Origin: a virus
Length of the DNA: 51,746 nt
IMG/VR virus record: IMGVR_UViG_3300037507_003457
Span: 1-51,746 of that record
Reading direction: 5' to 3' (one strand)
The notes under the pieces were generated by a model. That model saw only the letters and a list, made by a program, of their open reading frames with translations. It was not told the DNA's origin and did not search any database. This document shows, piece after piece, positions 1 to 9,237 of the stretch. A program made the translations under genes and the position numbers. How positions within the stretch are numbered: position 1 is the stretch's first letter; the number at the start of each line of letters is the position of its first letter.

Positions 1-20
1 AGTCTTGTTCTCTAGTGGGG

Positions 21-2549
21 TCAGCGGGCTCTTGAGTAATTAAATGGTGACTCTGCCCAAGCGCAGTAAATGTATGTTTGGCCAGACTGGTTGCGCCCAG
101 CAGTGGATGTTCTGATCTTGAATCCATTACTAAGGATGTCCCAGCCGACACCTGCCGTGCTTGCTCCGCTCGAATCTTGATTTTCAGAAACGCTACTATT
201 TGCGATTAGTTGAGTATCGCTAAGGTTGTATGTTGATCTGGCTGTGTCATGAATAATCCAGTCGTAACCTGAAGAGCCGCCAACCGAAGAAGACTTGACC
301 ATGATGTATCGCGGTCTAAACCCGGTATACACAAAGGGACCATCCGAGCTGCCGTTGCCGGTGTAGCTGCCAAAGCTAGAGTACCCGACTACTGGGGCGA
401 AGCAGTAGGCGACAAAGGTCGCAGAAGAACCGTTCACACCGCTCTCTGTTCCAAGTGAAAAAACTGTAGAAGACGGTGATGTAGTAAAAACAGTTCCCGC
501 ACCATCTGTGCGTTTTGCGCCAGTATCAAACTGAAAATAATCACTTGCCCAATTAAAACCAGAGAAAGTAAATCCAATGACCCAGCCTCCTGTTGCACTA
601 CGCTTTTTCACGATCACCATGCTAGGAGCAACACCCAAACCATGCCCCACCGTGGCATTAGCACCCGTCCCCGTATAAGTAACAATCGAAAACCCCGCAC
701 TCGCATTAGCCCGCACCTGACTAGAGATGGAGCCTGCTGTGTTGTTGGTGTCGGTGGAGCTTCCGGCGTCCCAGCACCAGGCCGCGTAGGTGGCTGAACT
801 GGTGTTGAGTTTGGCAAGACTGCCGATGGTGAAGGTGTTGGTGCCGAACGCTGTCAGACCAGTGCTTTGCGTTGTTTCTGCAGCGGTACTGTTGCTAGCA
901 AGATCCTTCTGAACATCACGCACCGCGTCGTAGAGCGCATGATCAGTTGCCCCGGACCGACCTTTGATCCACACGAGGTCCGGCGTAAAAGCAATACTGG
1001 TTGGGGTGCTGCTGGCGTAGGGAAGCGTCAGGCTTGACCCAGTGCCGGTGTAAAGCACCACATCCATCACCGTCGAAGGCTTTGTGACTAATGGCGCGGG
1101 CAGGTTTGCCGTGCAGAGCGCTTTGTAGCCACCCGAAGGAGGAGAATAAGCAAACGGTCTTTGGCCGCAGTTCAGATAGCCAGAGTTGCTGTAAGCATTA
1201 ACGACGAGGAACAGTTCAGCAGGCAGTGAGGTGAAGGTAGGATTTGAGCCGGTAGACGGATTGCCAGTTGTGCCACTAGACCCGTCACGCCAAGTATTGT
1301 TCTGTCCGGCCCAAGCACGATTATTTGCGGGGTCTACAGCAATCTGGATAATGTCTCCAGCAGCAAAAGACCCTGAGTAAGTATTGCCACCATCGTTACG
1401 GTTGATAATTATGGAACTGTAGCCGAAAAAATTCCACGAGTTAGACGCACTGCCCGCCACTGCATTTGTTGCGAGAGAAGCCGCACCCAAGCCAAAGCCA
1501 AGTCCAACCGATGAGTTAGTGGAGCTTCCGACAGTAAGTTCGGCGTACCAGAGTCCACTTGTCGGGATTGCAAAAGTGCTTTTGGCTAGACAATGGGCAG
1601 CACCCGCAGTGAAATCCAGATTGCCGTTTGAGAGTGTGCCGCCGTTGGTCAGCGGATTGAGAGTGCAGTAGTTGCCTCTTGTAGATCCGCCCGGATCGCC
1701 ACCTGTGCTAGCGGTGCCATTAGTGGGAACGTCTGTCACTGAATCGTTTCCTGCACCAGCGGTGACCGACAGGTTGTTCGGCGTCCAGTTATTCGCCGGG
1801 GAGTTGCCACTAGTGTCCTTCCCTAATGTGGTGGCGGTTGCTGCCGAGTTGTCCGCAAACTCCAGGTGGAAGCCGTTCACAGCCCCAGAGCCAACGTTGT
1901 AGCTGCCGGTGTATGCCTTGGGGATGAGCTGGCCGGTGGTGGCGTCGGTTTCGGTGAAGCTGCTGGGGGTTAGCGCTTGGCCGTCGATGAAATAGATGTC
2001 GGCTAAATAGCAGGTGCCTGCTGAAGATGCACCAATGTAGGGGAAGTAGTTGATATTATGGGCCAAGGCCGTATTAACAAGCCCTTCAAAATTTTGCGTG
2101 GGATAATCGTACGCACCTTCTAGTAATTCTGTTGAAATTAAACTTCCATTTACATAAAATTTCAATCGATCAGAAGCTGTAGCTGCCGTTGTGTCTTGAG
2201 CAATTACAACGTGCATCCAAGCAGAAAAATCTCTGAAAACTGCAATAGATTGCCTGCCATAGACGGCTGCACCACTAACTGCAACCCAGGAGAACTTATT
2301 CGTAGAACTAAATTGAATGTATGTATAGTTTGGATAAGAATCTTGCCCAAATAAACGAATTGCTTGGTCTGGTGTCGACTTTTTGATCCACCCCGCCCAG
2401 GTCCAGGTCTTGCGGTTGCCTGCTGATGCGGGAGTGCGGGACAAGTAGGCACTGTCACTACTATTGAATCTCAGACTCCTAGATATACCTCCAGCAGCTT
2501 CTTGCTGGGCATACGCTAATAAGAGCGGATTTTTAGAGAACAGACTCAT
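21..2549 (-). CDS. LamG/SPRY-type tail fibre or receptor-binding protein (copy A)
   Basis: 842 aa. The N-terminal third (about residues 22-215) reads as a concanavalin/LamG beta-sandwich: it opens with SRSLRFNSSDSAYLSRTP and has the WTWAGWIKKS and YFIDGQALTPSSFTETDA motifs common in marine phage fibres. Residues about 300-480 look SPRY-like. The C-terminal half contains three repeats of the type PDLVWIKxRSG...D..R (PDLVWIK, PSMVIVK, PRYIMVK). It ends NYSRAR, as copy B does. It is likely a carbohydrate-binding adhesin at the tail. It lies 7 nt downstream of a repeat-rich stalk gene and is paralogous to the gene at 4517-6913. The binding target is unknown. Confidence 0.85.
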   Translation of the reverse strand: MSLFSKNPLLLAYAQQEAAGGISRSLRFNSSDSAYLSRTPASAGNRKTWTWAGWIKKSTPDQAIRLFGQDSYPNYTYIQFSSTNKFSWVAVSGAAVYGRQSIAVFRDFSAWMHVVIAQDTTAATASDRLKFYVNGSLISTELLEGAYDYPTQNFEGLVNTALAHNINYFPYIGASSAGTCYLADIYFIDGQALTPSSFTETDATTGQLIPKAYTGSYNVGSGAVNGFHLEFADNSAATATTLGKDTSGNSPANNWTPNNLSVTAGAGNDSVTDVPTNGTASTGGDPGGSTRGNYCTLNPLTNGGTLSNGNLDFTAGAAHCLAKSTFAIPTSGLWYAELTVGSSTNSSVGLGFGLGAASLATNAVAGSASNSWNFFGYSSIIINRNDGGNTYSGSFAAGDIIQIAVDPANNRAWAGQNNTWRDGSSGTTGNPSTGSNPTFTSLPAELFLVVNAYSNSGYLNCGQRPFAYSPPSGGYKALCTANLPAPLVTKPSTVMDVVLYTGTGSSLTLPYASSTPTSIAFTPDLVWIKGRSGATDHALYDAVRDVQKDLASNSTAAETTQSTGLTAFGTNTFTIGSLAKLNTSSATYAAWCWDAGSSTDTNNTAGSISSQVRANASAGFSIVTYTGTGANATVGHGLGVAPSMVIVKKRSATGGWVIGFTFSGFNWASDYFQFDTGAKRTDGAGTVFTTSPSSTVFSLGTESGVNGSSATFVAYCFAPVVGYSSFGSYTGNGSSDGPFVYTGFRPRYIMVKSSSVGGSSGYDWIIHDTARSTYNLSDTQLIANSSVSENQDSSGASTAGVGWDILSNGFKIRTSTAGRNQSGQTYIYCAWAESPFNYSRAR

Positions 2550-2556
2550 CCCAGTC

Positions 2557-3378
2557 TTAAGCGATAGTGCCTGATCCGAAGTCTAGGAGAGCTGCTGCGT
2601 TGATTCGCGACGGATTAACAACGTAATACAGCAGCGCATCCACGCCGCTGGCCGTCGTAGTCAAATCGGGTGCAATATTGCTGGGAAAGCGCCAACCGCC
2701 GCTATAAGTTAAAAGCCGAGATCCGACGCTATCTTGGCGAAGAATAATGGTGCCGGTCTGACCGCCACTGGCGTTGGCGGGAGTAGCTAATGTCGAACTA
2801 GCCGCAGTTAAAACAACTTCAAAATTATCGCGAGCACCGAATGCCAGCGTAATAACACCAGATCCCTGAATAACTCCGCTAGGGGAACCAATAGTCTGCG
2901 ATTGAGCGACGACAGGACCCGAAATAGGACCGCCGGTTTTGTCATATTTATTTGCTACAGAACTGAGCGCTGCGTTACCTGATGCCTGGGCAGTAGCTGC
3001 AGATGAAAGAGCAGCATTACCGGAAGCAAGTGCAGCAGCAGAAGAAGTTAAAGCTGCGTTGCCGGAAGCAAGTGCAGTCGCCGACGAAACAAGAGCTGCG
3101 TTACCAGAAGCAAGTGCAGTGGAAGCTGATGCTAAAGCTGCATTTCCAGAAGCGATGGCAGATCCATCGATCCCGAGAGCATCGCCAACAAAAATAAGAC
3201 CGCTAGCAGCCGGAGCAATCGAAGCGTTAACTGTGACCGTTCCGCCAGTTAAGGCGCCGCCACCGTCAAGGCCGCTTCCAGCAACGAGAGTACCGGCATT
3301 AGTCCCAACGACCGTATCGCCAGAAGGAAGTTCTGAAGTAACCCCACTAACTAGAACTAACGGTCGACGTGATGCCAT
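2557..3378 (-). CDS. Fibre stalk-like protein with 14-residue ASGNAAL repeats (copy A)
   Basis: 273 aa. The middle holds at least five imperfect 14-residue repeats built on ASGNAAL, followed by NKYDKTGGPISGP and a C-terminal beta-rich domain. Low-complexity Ala/Ser/Gly repeats of this kind usually form an elongated trimeric fibre shaft. The same architecture, including NKYDKTGGPISGP and the ending FGSGTIA/YGSGTVS, recurs in the gene at 6910-7638. It sits directly before the LamG adhesin, so it probably forms the proximal shaft that partners it. Structural role inferred; no enzyme signature seen. Confidence 0.75.
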   Translation of the reverse strand: MASRRPLVLVSGVTSELPSGDTVVGTNAGTLVAGSGLDGGGALTGGTVTVNASIAPAASGLIFVGDALGIDGSAIASGNAALASASTALASGNAALVSSATALASGNAALTSSAAALASGNAALSSAATAQASGNAALSSVANKYDKTGGPISGPVVAQSQTIGSPSGVIQGSGVITLAFGARDNFEVVLTAASSTLATPANASGGQTGTIILRQDSVGSRLLTYSGGWRFPSNIAPDLTTTASGVDALLYYVVNPSRINAAALLDFGSGTIA

Positions 3379-3407
3379 CGCAGTATCCTCGTTATTTAAG
3401 TATAGCC

Positions 3408-3911
3408 TCAGTCGTAAAGAACAACAGGCGGTTCAATTTCGACTTGAAGCTCAGATGTACTTAGTGCCTGTCCAATGTTAACTAAAGCAGCGTATCCGCT
3501 GGCTAAGGTAACTAAACCAGAAGCGGTCGAATAACGAGTGAGCTGGCCGGTAAATTTCGATAAATAGTAGTATTCGCCGGGAACAAGTTGGGTATCACCC
3601 GTAAGGTTTGCGGATGAAACGACAGCGGTATCGTCCAGCGTCACAGCCACGGTGGCTGAAGTCGCGGCGGCTTGCGTGGTGATTCCGATTGCGTTGTACT
3701 GCGCAGGAGTAACTCCGCTAGCAGCACTCGCAGGCAGCACATATGTACCGCTTACATACACGACTTGGCCCTGAATGAGGGTTGCACCAGCCGTAAAGTT
3801 TTGAGTCTGGGCCGCTGACGTTGTAACCCCGGCACCATTAACCAACCAAACTTGTTGACCAGCTGGTGTGTAATCGGTGTACTGCCGATTAAAAATGGCT
3901 CGGGTTGTCAT
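3408..3911 (-). CDS. Fibre-module structural protein (copy A)
   Basis: 167 aa, beta-rich and Thr/Ala/Val-rich. It contains FTAGATLIQGQVVYVSG, LVPGEYYYLS and IGQALSTSELQVEIEPP. The same three landmarks occur in the 158-aa protein at 7641-8117 (FTAGEAISAGDTVFVSS, LTPGEYRYVS, VGRAVSTSALEVELSRP), so the two are paralogues. It is the first gene of the repeated fibre module (this gene, stalk, LamG adhesin). Likely a tail or fibre attachment or decoration protein; the family was not recognised by name. Confidence 0.65.
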   Translation of the reverse strand: MTTRAIFNRQYTDYTPAGQQVWLVNGAGVTTSAAQTQNFTAGATLIQGQVVYVSGTYVLPASAASGVTPAQYNAIGITTQAAATSATVAVTLDDTAVVSSANLTGDTQLVPGEYYYLSKFTGQLTRYSTASGLVTLASGYAALVNIGQALSTSELQVEIEPPVVLYD

Positions 3912-3916
3912 AACCG

Positions 3917-4450
3917 TCAGAGCGTAAGGGTGTCAAAGGACCCGGAATCAACGGTTCCCGTATCCGATAAAACGGTGCCTGAAGGCGGTGTGGGAGGATT
4001 CAGCGGAGGCCAAACGGGATACTCAGGACCCGTGATGTAAACAGCAAGCGAATCGGTTGAATCGGTGCTGCGAATCGAGACGACTTTTTGCTCACAAGCC
4101 GTACGGGTTTCTTGGCGCCAAACTTTGACACCGCTGGACATCGGCGTTCCGTTGTCGATTTCGCGAACGACCATCCAATCGCTAGGAGCCAGAAGTGTGT
4201 TCGCAGTTTGACGGGTTTGATCCACCCAACCCGACACCAGAACTCCGTGATCTTTAGGAATTAAGGTGCCACTAGCGGTATAACCCCAATAGAAACGTTG
4301 ATCCCAGGTCGGGGGATCAGGAACTTCTGTAATCCCCACGGCTGCACGATCATCCGGGGAGGATAAGCGGAGCCAGTTTGCAGGAAACAACGTTCCGTTT
4401 GCTTCAAACGGTGTATCCAGCGGTAAAGGTTTGCCGTCTAAAACAAACAT
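3917..4450 (-). CDS. Tail/fibre assembly chaperone-like protein
   Basis: 177 aa. It opens MFVLDGKPLPLDTPFEANG. The middle has the R-x-x-A-x-x-LLAPSDWMVVRE segment followed by a region ending in a W-R helix (VWRQETRTACEQKV), which resembles the conserved part of phage tail-assembly-chaperone proteins (Phage_tail_APC/Tfa-like). The C-terminus is Pro/Thr-rich. It lies between the two copies of the fibre module, in line with a helper role in fibre folding. It has no counterpart beside copy B, so it may serve both fibres or only copy A. Confidence 0.55.
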   Translation of the reverse strand: MFVLDGKPLPLDTPFEANGTLFPANWLRLSSPDDRAAVGITEVPDPPTWDQRFYWGYTASGTLIPKDHGVLVSGWVDQTRQTANTLLAPSDWMVVREIDNGTPMSSGVKVWRQETRTACEQKVVSIRSTDSTDSLAVYITGPEYPVWPPLNPPTPPSGTVLSDTGTVDSGSFDTLTL

Positions 4451-4516
4451 CGTCGACTATGTTTTTTTAAATTCTAACCGCTAATAATGCGGGCGGACAA
4501 ACTAAGTTTGCGGGGG

Positions 4517-6913
4517 TCAGCGGGCGCGGGCGTAGTTGAAGGGCGATTCGGCAAAGGCGGCGTAGATGTAGACACTGCCACTTGAGTTAAGCCCTCCAGA
4601 TGTGCTTCTGATTTTGAAACCATTACTGAGAACATCTAGGCTTGCGCCAAAAAATTCAGCATCTGCCAAGTTGGGATAAATCTGAGCGCCAGCAACGTTA
4701 TAGGTATCTCTGGCGGTATCATAAATAACCCAGACGTTGGTACCACTGCTGCTGTTCTTTAACAGTACCCACCTCGGGCGCATTCCCGTAAACACAAACG
4801 GCCCATCCGGGTTGCCGTCGCCGGTGTAGCTGCCGAAACTAGAGTATCCAACTACTGGGGCGAAGGCATACACAACAATCTTCTGATTTGACGCCGAAGC
4901 AATCGTTCCTTGGCGGATCCCGATGGTTGAGGAAGAAAAACTCCAGAGAGTCGAGCCACTTGTGGTTTTAGCTGCAGTGCTGTTTAGCTGCAAGTAGTCA
5001 CTTGCGGGGTTTGAAAAATCAGACCTGGCCACGTACCAAGCGTCAGAAATGTCCCTGTTCTTTGCAATGAACATCACCGGGGACACATTCAGGCCGTGTC
5101 CGACGGTATCAAGAGATGATCCATTACCGCCGGACGAGTATGTGATGATCGAGAACCCCGCCGTCGCGTTGGCCCTGACAGTGGAAGTTATGGAGCCTGC
5201 TGTGTTCGTGACGGTGGAGCTTCCGGCGTCCCAGGCCCAGGCGACATACGTTGAACTGCTTCCGTTGACCTCTGCGGTGTTGCCGACAGAAAACCCATTT
5301 GAATTAAAAGCCGTCAGTGTCTGAGCGTTGGTAGCCTCTGCGTTGGTGGAATTACTGAATAGTCGAGTTGTTGCTCCAACAATTGTATTAAACAGTGCGT
5401 TCCATTCACTCCCGCTACGTTGCTTCAGCCAGACAAGATCAGGGCTAAAACCGCCAGGCAATGTAATGCTTTGCGAGCTACCATTTCCGGTCCACAAAAC
5501 TGTATCGAAAACCGTATTAGGCTTGACGACTAATGGCGTTGTGAGGTTGGCCGTGCAGAGCGCCTTGAAGCCGCTGGGGGCCGTGTAGGCGAAGGCGCGT
5601 TGGCCGAAGTTCATGCTGGCCACGGAACTTCCCGACGTGTAATCTCCTACTGCTGAATAAAAAGTTCCTGACAGTGACGAGAATGCTGTCCCTTGACTTG
5701 TGTTGTTTTTGTAAAAAACTAAGGTTCCTGCATCAAGATCAAGAGCTATCCCAATCACATCATTTGATGTGTAGGATGCGCCATAGGCAGTTGAAGAACC
5801 GTTGTTGTACTTGTTACCAGATTGCAAATATGCATAACCATCTGCGGTAGATCCAAGCTCGGCATTTGTTCCACCGATTTTCAAAACGCCCACTGAAATG
5901 CTAGTGGCTGTTGTAGGGGTTACCTCCCAGTACCATTTCCCAGAGCTAACAGCAATGGTGCCAACAGAAGTGGCGCTTCCGGTGGTTGATGTTGTTACAT
6001 CCAGATTGCCATTGCTGAGTGTATTTCCAGAAACGAATAGGGGATTCAACGTCGCATAATTCCCCCTAACCTCACCCCCCACGCCCGTATCCGTCTGCGC
6101 CCCGTTAGTGGGCACATCTACGAGGCTGTCATTACCCGAACCAGCGGTGATACTTAAGTTATTCGGAGTCCAGTTGTTACCTAAATTGAAATTATCTTTA
6201 CCTAAAGTTGTGGCTGTAGCAGCAGAGTTGTCGCTGAAAGGCAGCCAGAAGCTGTTACCCGTATAAGTACCGGTGTATGCCTTCGGGATGAGCTGGCCGG
6301 TGGTGGCGTCGGTTTCGGTGAAGCTGCTGGGGGTCAGCGCTTGGCCGTCGATGAAGTAGATGTCGGCTAGGTAGCCGTCGAAATAACGAGCAGAGAGTAT
6401 AGATGCTCGTCCAATTTCATGCAGAGCCGCTTGATTAATGCCGTAGTCTTGGTTGCTGATGGACGCCCTATTGTCAATGCTGAAATCGGTAAGCTGGACG
6501 CTATTTACATACAGCTTAATCTTGTTTGCATTTGTTCCTTGTGTAGCATCAAAAGCCGCAACTATGTGATACCAAGCCGACACGTCCCTGTAGACAGAAG
6601 CGGAAACTAGGAAATTGCTAACAGCTCCAGCAACAGTCAACTTGTGATTATTGTCGATGTAGATACCCATAAAACCGGTATCGCTACTTGTAGTTCCACC
6701 GGTAAAAAGATTGACATCAAGTCCAGTCGATAGCGAAGCCCGCTTCACCCACCCCGCCCAGGTCCAGGTGCGGCGGTTGCCAGCAGATGCGGGGGTGCGG
6801 CTGAGATAGGCCGAATCGGCTGAGTTGAACCTCAGACTTCTACTAATACTGTATGCTCCGCCAGAAGCAGAAGCGGCTCCAAAAAACTCAGGAGTTGTAT
6901 TTCCCGGAATCAT
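4517..6913 (-). CDS. LamG/SPRY-type tail fibre or receptor-binding protein (copy B)
   Basis: 798 aa. Same plan as the protein at 21-2549: LamG N-terminus (SRSLRFNSADSAYLSRTP, WTWAGWVKRA, YFIDGQALTPSSFTETDA), an SPRY-like middle (GKWYWEVTP...VGVLKIGG), then PDLVWLK, PVMFIAK and PRWVLLK repeats and the ending NYARAR. The N-terminal dozen residues and many loops differ from copy A. Its start overlaps the end of the stalk gene by 4 nt, suggesting translational coupling. It likely provides a second receptor specificity. Confidence 0.85.
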   Translation of the reverse strand: MIPGNTTPEFFGAASASGGAYSISRSLRFNSADSAYLSRTPASAGNRRTWTWAGWVKRASLSTGLDVNLFTGGTTSSDTGFMGIYIDNNHKLTVAGAVSNFLVSASVYRDVSAWYHIVAAFDATQGTNANKIKLYVNSVQLTDFSIDNRASISNQDYGINQAALHEIGRASILSARYFDGYLADIYFIDGQALTPSSFTETDATTGQLIPKAYTGTYTGNSFWLPFSDNSAATATTLGKDNFNLGNNWTPNNLSITAGSGNDSLVDVPTNGAQTDTGVGGEVRGNYATLNPLFVSGNTLSNGNLDVTTSTTGSATSVGTIAVSSGKWYWEVTPTTATSISVGVLKIGGTNAELGSTADGYAYLQSGNKYNNGSSTAYGASYTSNDVIGIALDLDAGTLVFYKNNTSQGTAFSSLSGTFYSAVGDYTSGSSVASMNFGQRAFAYTAPSGFKALCTANLTTPLVVKPNTVFDTVLWTGNGSSQSITLPGGFSPDLVWLKQRSGSEWNALFNTIVGATTRLFSNSTNAEATNAQTLTAFNSNGFSVGNTAEVNGSSSTYVAWAWDAGSSTVTNTAGSITSTVRANATAGFSIITYSSGGNGSSLDTVGHGLNVSPVMFIAKNRDISDAWYVARSDFSNPASDYLQLNSTAAKTTSGSTLWSFSSSTIGIRQGTIASASNQKIVVYAFAPVVGYSSFGSYTGDGNPDGPFVFTGMRPRWVLLKNSSSGTNVWVIYDTARDTYNVAGAQIYPNLADAEFFGASLDVLSNGFKIRSTSGGLNSSGSVYIYAAFAESPFNYARAR

Positions 6914-7638
6914 GAGACAGTTCCCGAACCGTAATTAGCGGAAAGAATGGCGCTTACACGATTAGGGTTGATCACATAATACGTAAGAATATCCACGCCG
7001 CTGGCCGTAGTCGTAAGGGTAGGCGCCGTATTTCCAGCAAAACTCCAAGAGCCGCTATATGTAACTAAACGACTTCCCGTGCCATCCTGACGAATCGCAA
7101 TAGAACCACATTGACCACCACTGGCGTTTGTCGGAGACGCAAAAGTCGAATTATTAGTAAGAACAACCTCAAAATTATTACGAGTGCCGAAGTTAAAAAT
7201 GCAGACACCCGACGAGTTGATAGCGCCAGTAGTGCCAAAAGACTGAGATTGGACAACAATGGGACCGGAAATTGGGCCACCCGTCTTGTCGTATTTATTA
7301 GCTAAAGAACTTAGAGCGGCATTGCCAGAAGCCTGAGCAGTAGAGCCGACAACTAAAGCTGCGTTACCTGAAGCTTGAGCTGTAGAGCCAACAACTAAAG
7401 CTGCGTTACCTGAAGCCTGAGCTGTGGCGGCGCTCGTTAAAGCGGAATTGCCAGAAGCAAGAGCTTGATTAGCGGTCGATTGAGCAGCGACACCGCTAGC
7501 AGCGAGCGTAAACCGAGCATCAAGAACGCCAACTTCAACACGTTTATTTAGCGTCCCCGAAGCTTCAACGACAGGAAAGTAATCACCACTGGCTAACGTC
7601 GTGATCGCTGTAAATTGCGATATTTTCTGGCTAGCCAT
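6910..7638 (-). CDS. Fibre stalk-like protein with ASGNAAL repeats (copy B)
   Basis: 242 aa. The N-terminus MASQKISQFTAITTLASGDYFPVVEASG is a form common at the start of phage fibre proteins (KISxLxxxxxLxxxDxxPVV). Residues about 60-110 are four ASGNAAL-type repeats, two of which (ASGNAALVVGSTAQ) are identical, then NKYDKTGGPISGP and a beta-rich C-terminal domain homologous to copy A. It is coupled to the LamG gene by a 4-nt overlap. Interpreted as the shaft of fibre B. Confidence 0.75.
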   Translation of the reverse strand: MASQKISQFTAITTLASGDYFPVVEASGTLNKRVEVGVLDARFTLAASGVAAQSTANQALASGNSALTSAATAQASGNAALVVGSTAQASGNAALVVGSTAQASGNAALSSLANKYDKTGGPISGPIVVQSQSFGTTGAINSSGVCIFNFGTRNNFEVVLTNNSTFASPTNASGGQCGSIAIRQDGTGSRLVTYSGSWSFAGNTAPTLTTTASGVDILTYYVINPNRVSAILSANYGSGTVS

Positions 7639-7640
7639 GT

Positions 7641-8117
7641 TTATGCAGTCTCTAAGTCAATTGTAGACCCATCTTCTTGAAGCATAGCATCCAGAAGAAC
7701 ACCAGCGCTGGTTTCAAGAAGAATTACTGAAGTAGGGTTAACAACGAACGTAGGTCGCGATAATTCAACTTCAAGCGCAGAAGTTGATACAGCCCGACCA
7801 ACAGTAGTTAAATAAGCCCCTTCATACGCAGTCGCGGCTAAATCAGAACTCCAAGTGGAGTAAGAAACATTTACGCCCGAAGAAAGAATCGAAACGTAGC
7901 GATACTCGCCCGGAGTTAAACCACTTGCAGCCGTATATAAAAAGTCTCCGTTAACTCGAATAAGCGAGCCAGCGGAACCCGAATCGAGAGCCACGCCGAT
8001 TGCGCTGGCTTGATTCTGTAAAATTGCACTGGATTTATAAATAAACCCAGTAGAACTTACGAAAACTGTATCTCCAGCCGAGATGGCTTCTCCTGCTGTA
8101 AACGAAGTTAAAGCCAT
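7641..8117 (-). CDS. Fibre-module structural protein (copy B)
   Basis: 158 aa, paralogous to 3408-3911 over most of its length (FTAGEAISAGDTVFVSS, LTPGEYRYVS, VGRAVSTSALEVELSRP). It has an extra C-terminal tail (VILLETSAGVLLDAMLQEDG) absent from copy A. It is 2 nt from the stalk gene. Likely a fibre-base or decoration protein. Confidence 0.65.
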   Translation of the reverse strand: MALTSFTAGEAISAGDTVFVSSTGFIYKSSAILQNQASAIGVALDSGSAGSLIRVNGDFLYTAASGLTPGEYRYVSILSSGVNVSYSTWSSDLAATAYEGAYLTTVGRAVSTSALEVELSRPTFVVNPTSVILLETSAGVLLDAMLQEDGSTIDLETA

Positions 8118-8141
8118 CTCGACCTTTTAGATAATTCCAGT

Positions 8142-8267
8142 TTAGCCCTTACCTTGGCCTCTCGTCTTTTTCCTCCCGTGTGAGGCCTTACTGTGCATAC
8201 CCTCGCCCTGACGGGTTTTTTTAGGCTTGGATTCGATCTTGCTGAGGGGCGCTTTGGACTTAACCAT
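8142..8267 (-). CDS. Small basic phage protein (41 aa)
   Basis: Reads MVKSKAPLSKIESKPKK then TRQGEGMHSKASHGRKKTRG. It is very rich in Lys, Arg and Gly. The motif K-K-T-R-Q-G-x-G-x-H-S-K-A-S-H-G-R-K-K is, to my knowledge, a recurrent tiny protein in aquatic phages. It lies on the virion strand between two structural genes. The charge suggests nucleic-acid binding or packing inside the virion, but that is inference. Confidence 0.7.
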   Translation of the reverse strand: MVKSKAPLSKIESKPKKTRQGEGMHSKASHGRKKTRGQGKG

Positions 8268-8311
8268 GCGGATAGTGCAACCGCACAAGCTTAGGAAAAA
8301 ATACTAAATCG

Positions 8312-9220
8312 TCAAGTAACATCAATGTCGACCCAAGCAGAGCCGTTCCAAACCTTCAACCGGTTCGTATCGGAATCCAACCAGCCAGCACCTTGAACAG
8401 AGGGAGCAGGAGCAGTCGAACCGTAAGCAAACGAGCGAGAAGGCCCAGCTTCGTACCAGCCACTTGAAGTCGCGTCGTAAACAAACAAGTTTCCGAGCAA
8501 AGTATTGAACCAGAGACTTCCGTCTCGCGGTGGTGCGTTCAGACCAGTGCCTGAAGGTGCAACTTCACCTTTGAGAGCAAGTGCTTCAGCATTTGTTTGA
8601 TACCACGAGGGCGTCGAAACACCATTGCCGCTGGCATAAACGAACATGCGTCCCTGGTTGGTGTCGAACCAGAGAGCACCGTTGGCATAACCCGGACGCG
8701 GGGCGCCGGAAACAGTTATCGAAGCGGAATCTGCGCCACTAATCGCAACTAAACCGCCGTTATAAATTACAGAAGTGCTTCCTTCTCCATAAGCACCCAA
8801 ATTAAACTTGGTTCCGCCATCAGAAAGATACAGACCAGAACCAGCAGTAAACGCAACACCAGATGTAGAAAGGACAGTGGCGTTAATAAACGCATATCGG
8901 CCACTATAAGTTACGTAAATACCTGATCCGCCCTCAACAGCAGCGTTGACAACCGTAAACGCTCCGCTTGTGGTGGTATAGATACCGGAGCCAGCGATAA
9001 CAGCGCCGCCCGAGTTAACACCACTCAGTGTCCAGTTAAGATCCTCAATGACCTGGACTAATCCCTCAAAGTTGGCGGCATACCCTGACGGGTCAATGGT
9101 GAAAGATGCTGTTCCCACGCCGCTAATTGTGTAAATACATTCGACGAGGGCATCAACTGCCCCCCGAAAGTTGGGAGTGTGAAGACTATGACGAGACGGG
9201 TAGTGACCGCACGCGGACAT
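8312..9220 (-). CDS. Virion structural protein with C-terminal LWFDTxxGRxFVY repeats
   Basis: 302 aa. The first 180 residues are Gly/Ser/Thr-rich beta repeats (SGVNSGGAVIAGSGIY, GGSGIYVTYSGRY). The C-terminal part has three repeats of a small aromatic module: GALWFDTNQGRMFVYASG, GSLWFNTLLGNLFVYDAT and GAGWLDSDTNRLKVWNGS, each ending near a W. This module is common in phage fibre and baseplate proteins of marine phages. It is the first gene of the minus-strand fibre cluster. Structural role well supported; exact position in the virion not. Confidence 0.7.
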   Translation of the reverse strand: MSACGHYPSRHSLHTPNFRGAVDALVECIYTISGVGTASFTIDPSGYAANFEGLVQVIEDLNWTLSGVNSGGAVIAGSGIYTTTSGAFTVVNAAVEGGSGIYVTYSGRYAFINATVLSTSGVAFTAGSGLYLSDGGTKFNLGAYGEGSTSVIYNGGLVAISGADSASITVSGAPRPGYANGALWFDTNQGRMFVYASGNGVSTPSWYQTNAEALALKGEVAPSGTGLNAPPRDGSLWFNTLLGNLFVYDATSSGWYEAGPSRSFAYGSTAPAPSVQGAGWLDSDTNRLKVWNGSAWVDIDVT

Positions 9221-9237
9221 TAGTTTCCTTAAAAATA

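Noticed and set aside
2939-3481. Plus-strand ORF of 180 codons over the stalk gene
   Set aside because: Antisense to the ASGNAAL repeats; the apparent repeats in it are only the reverse frame of the real ones.
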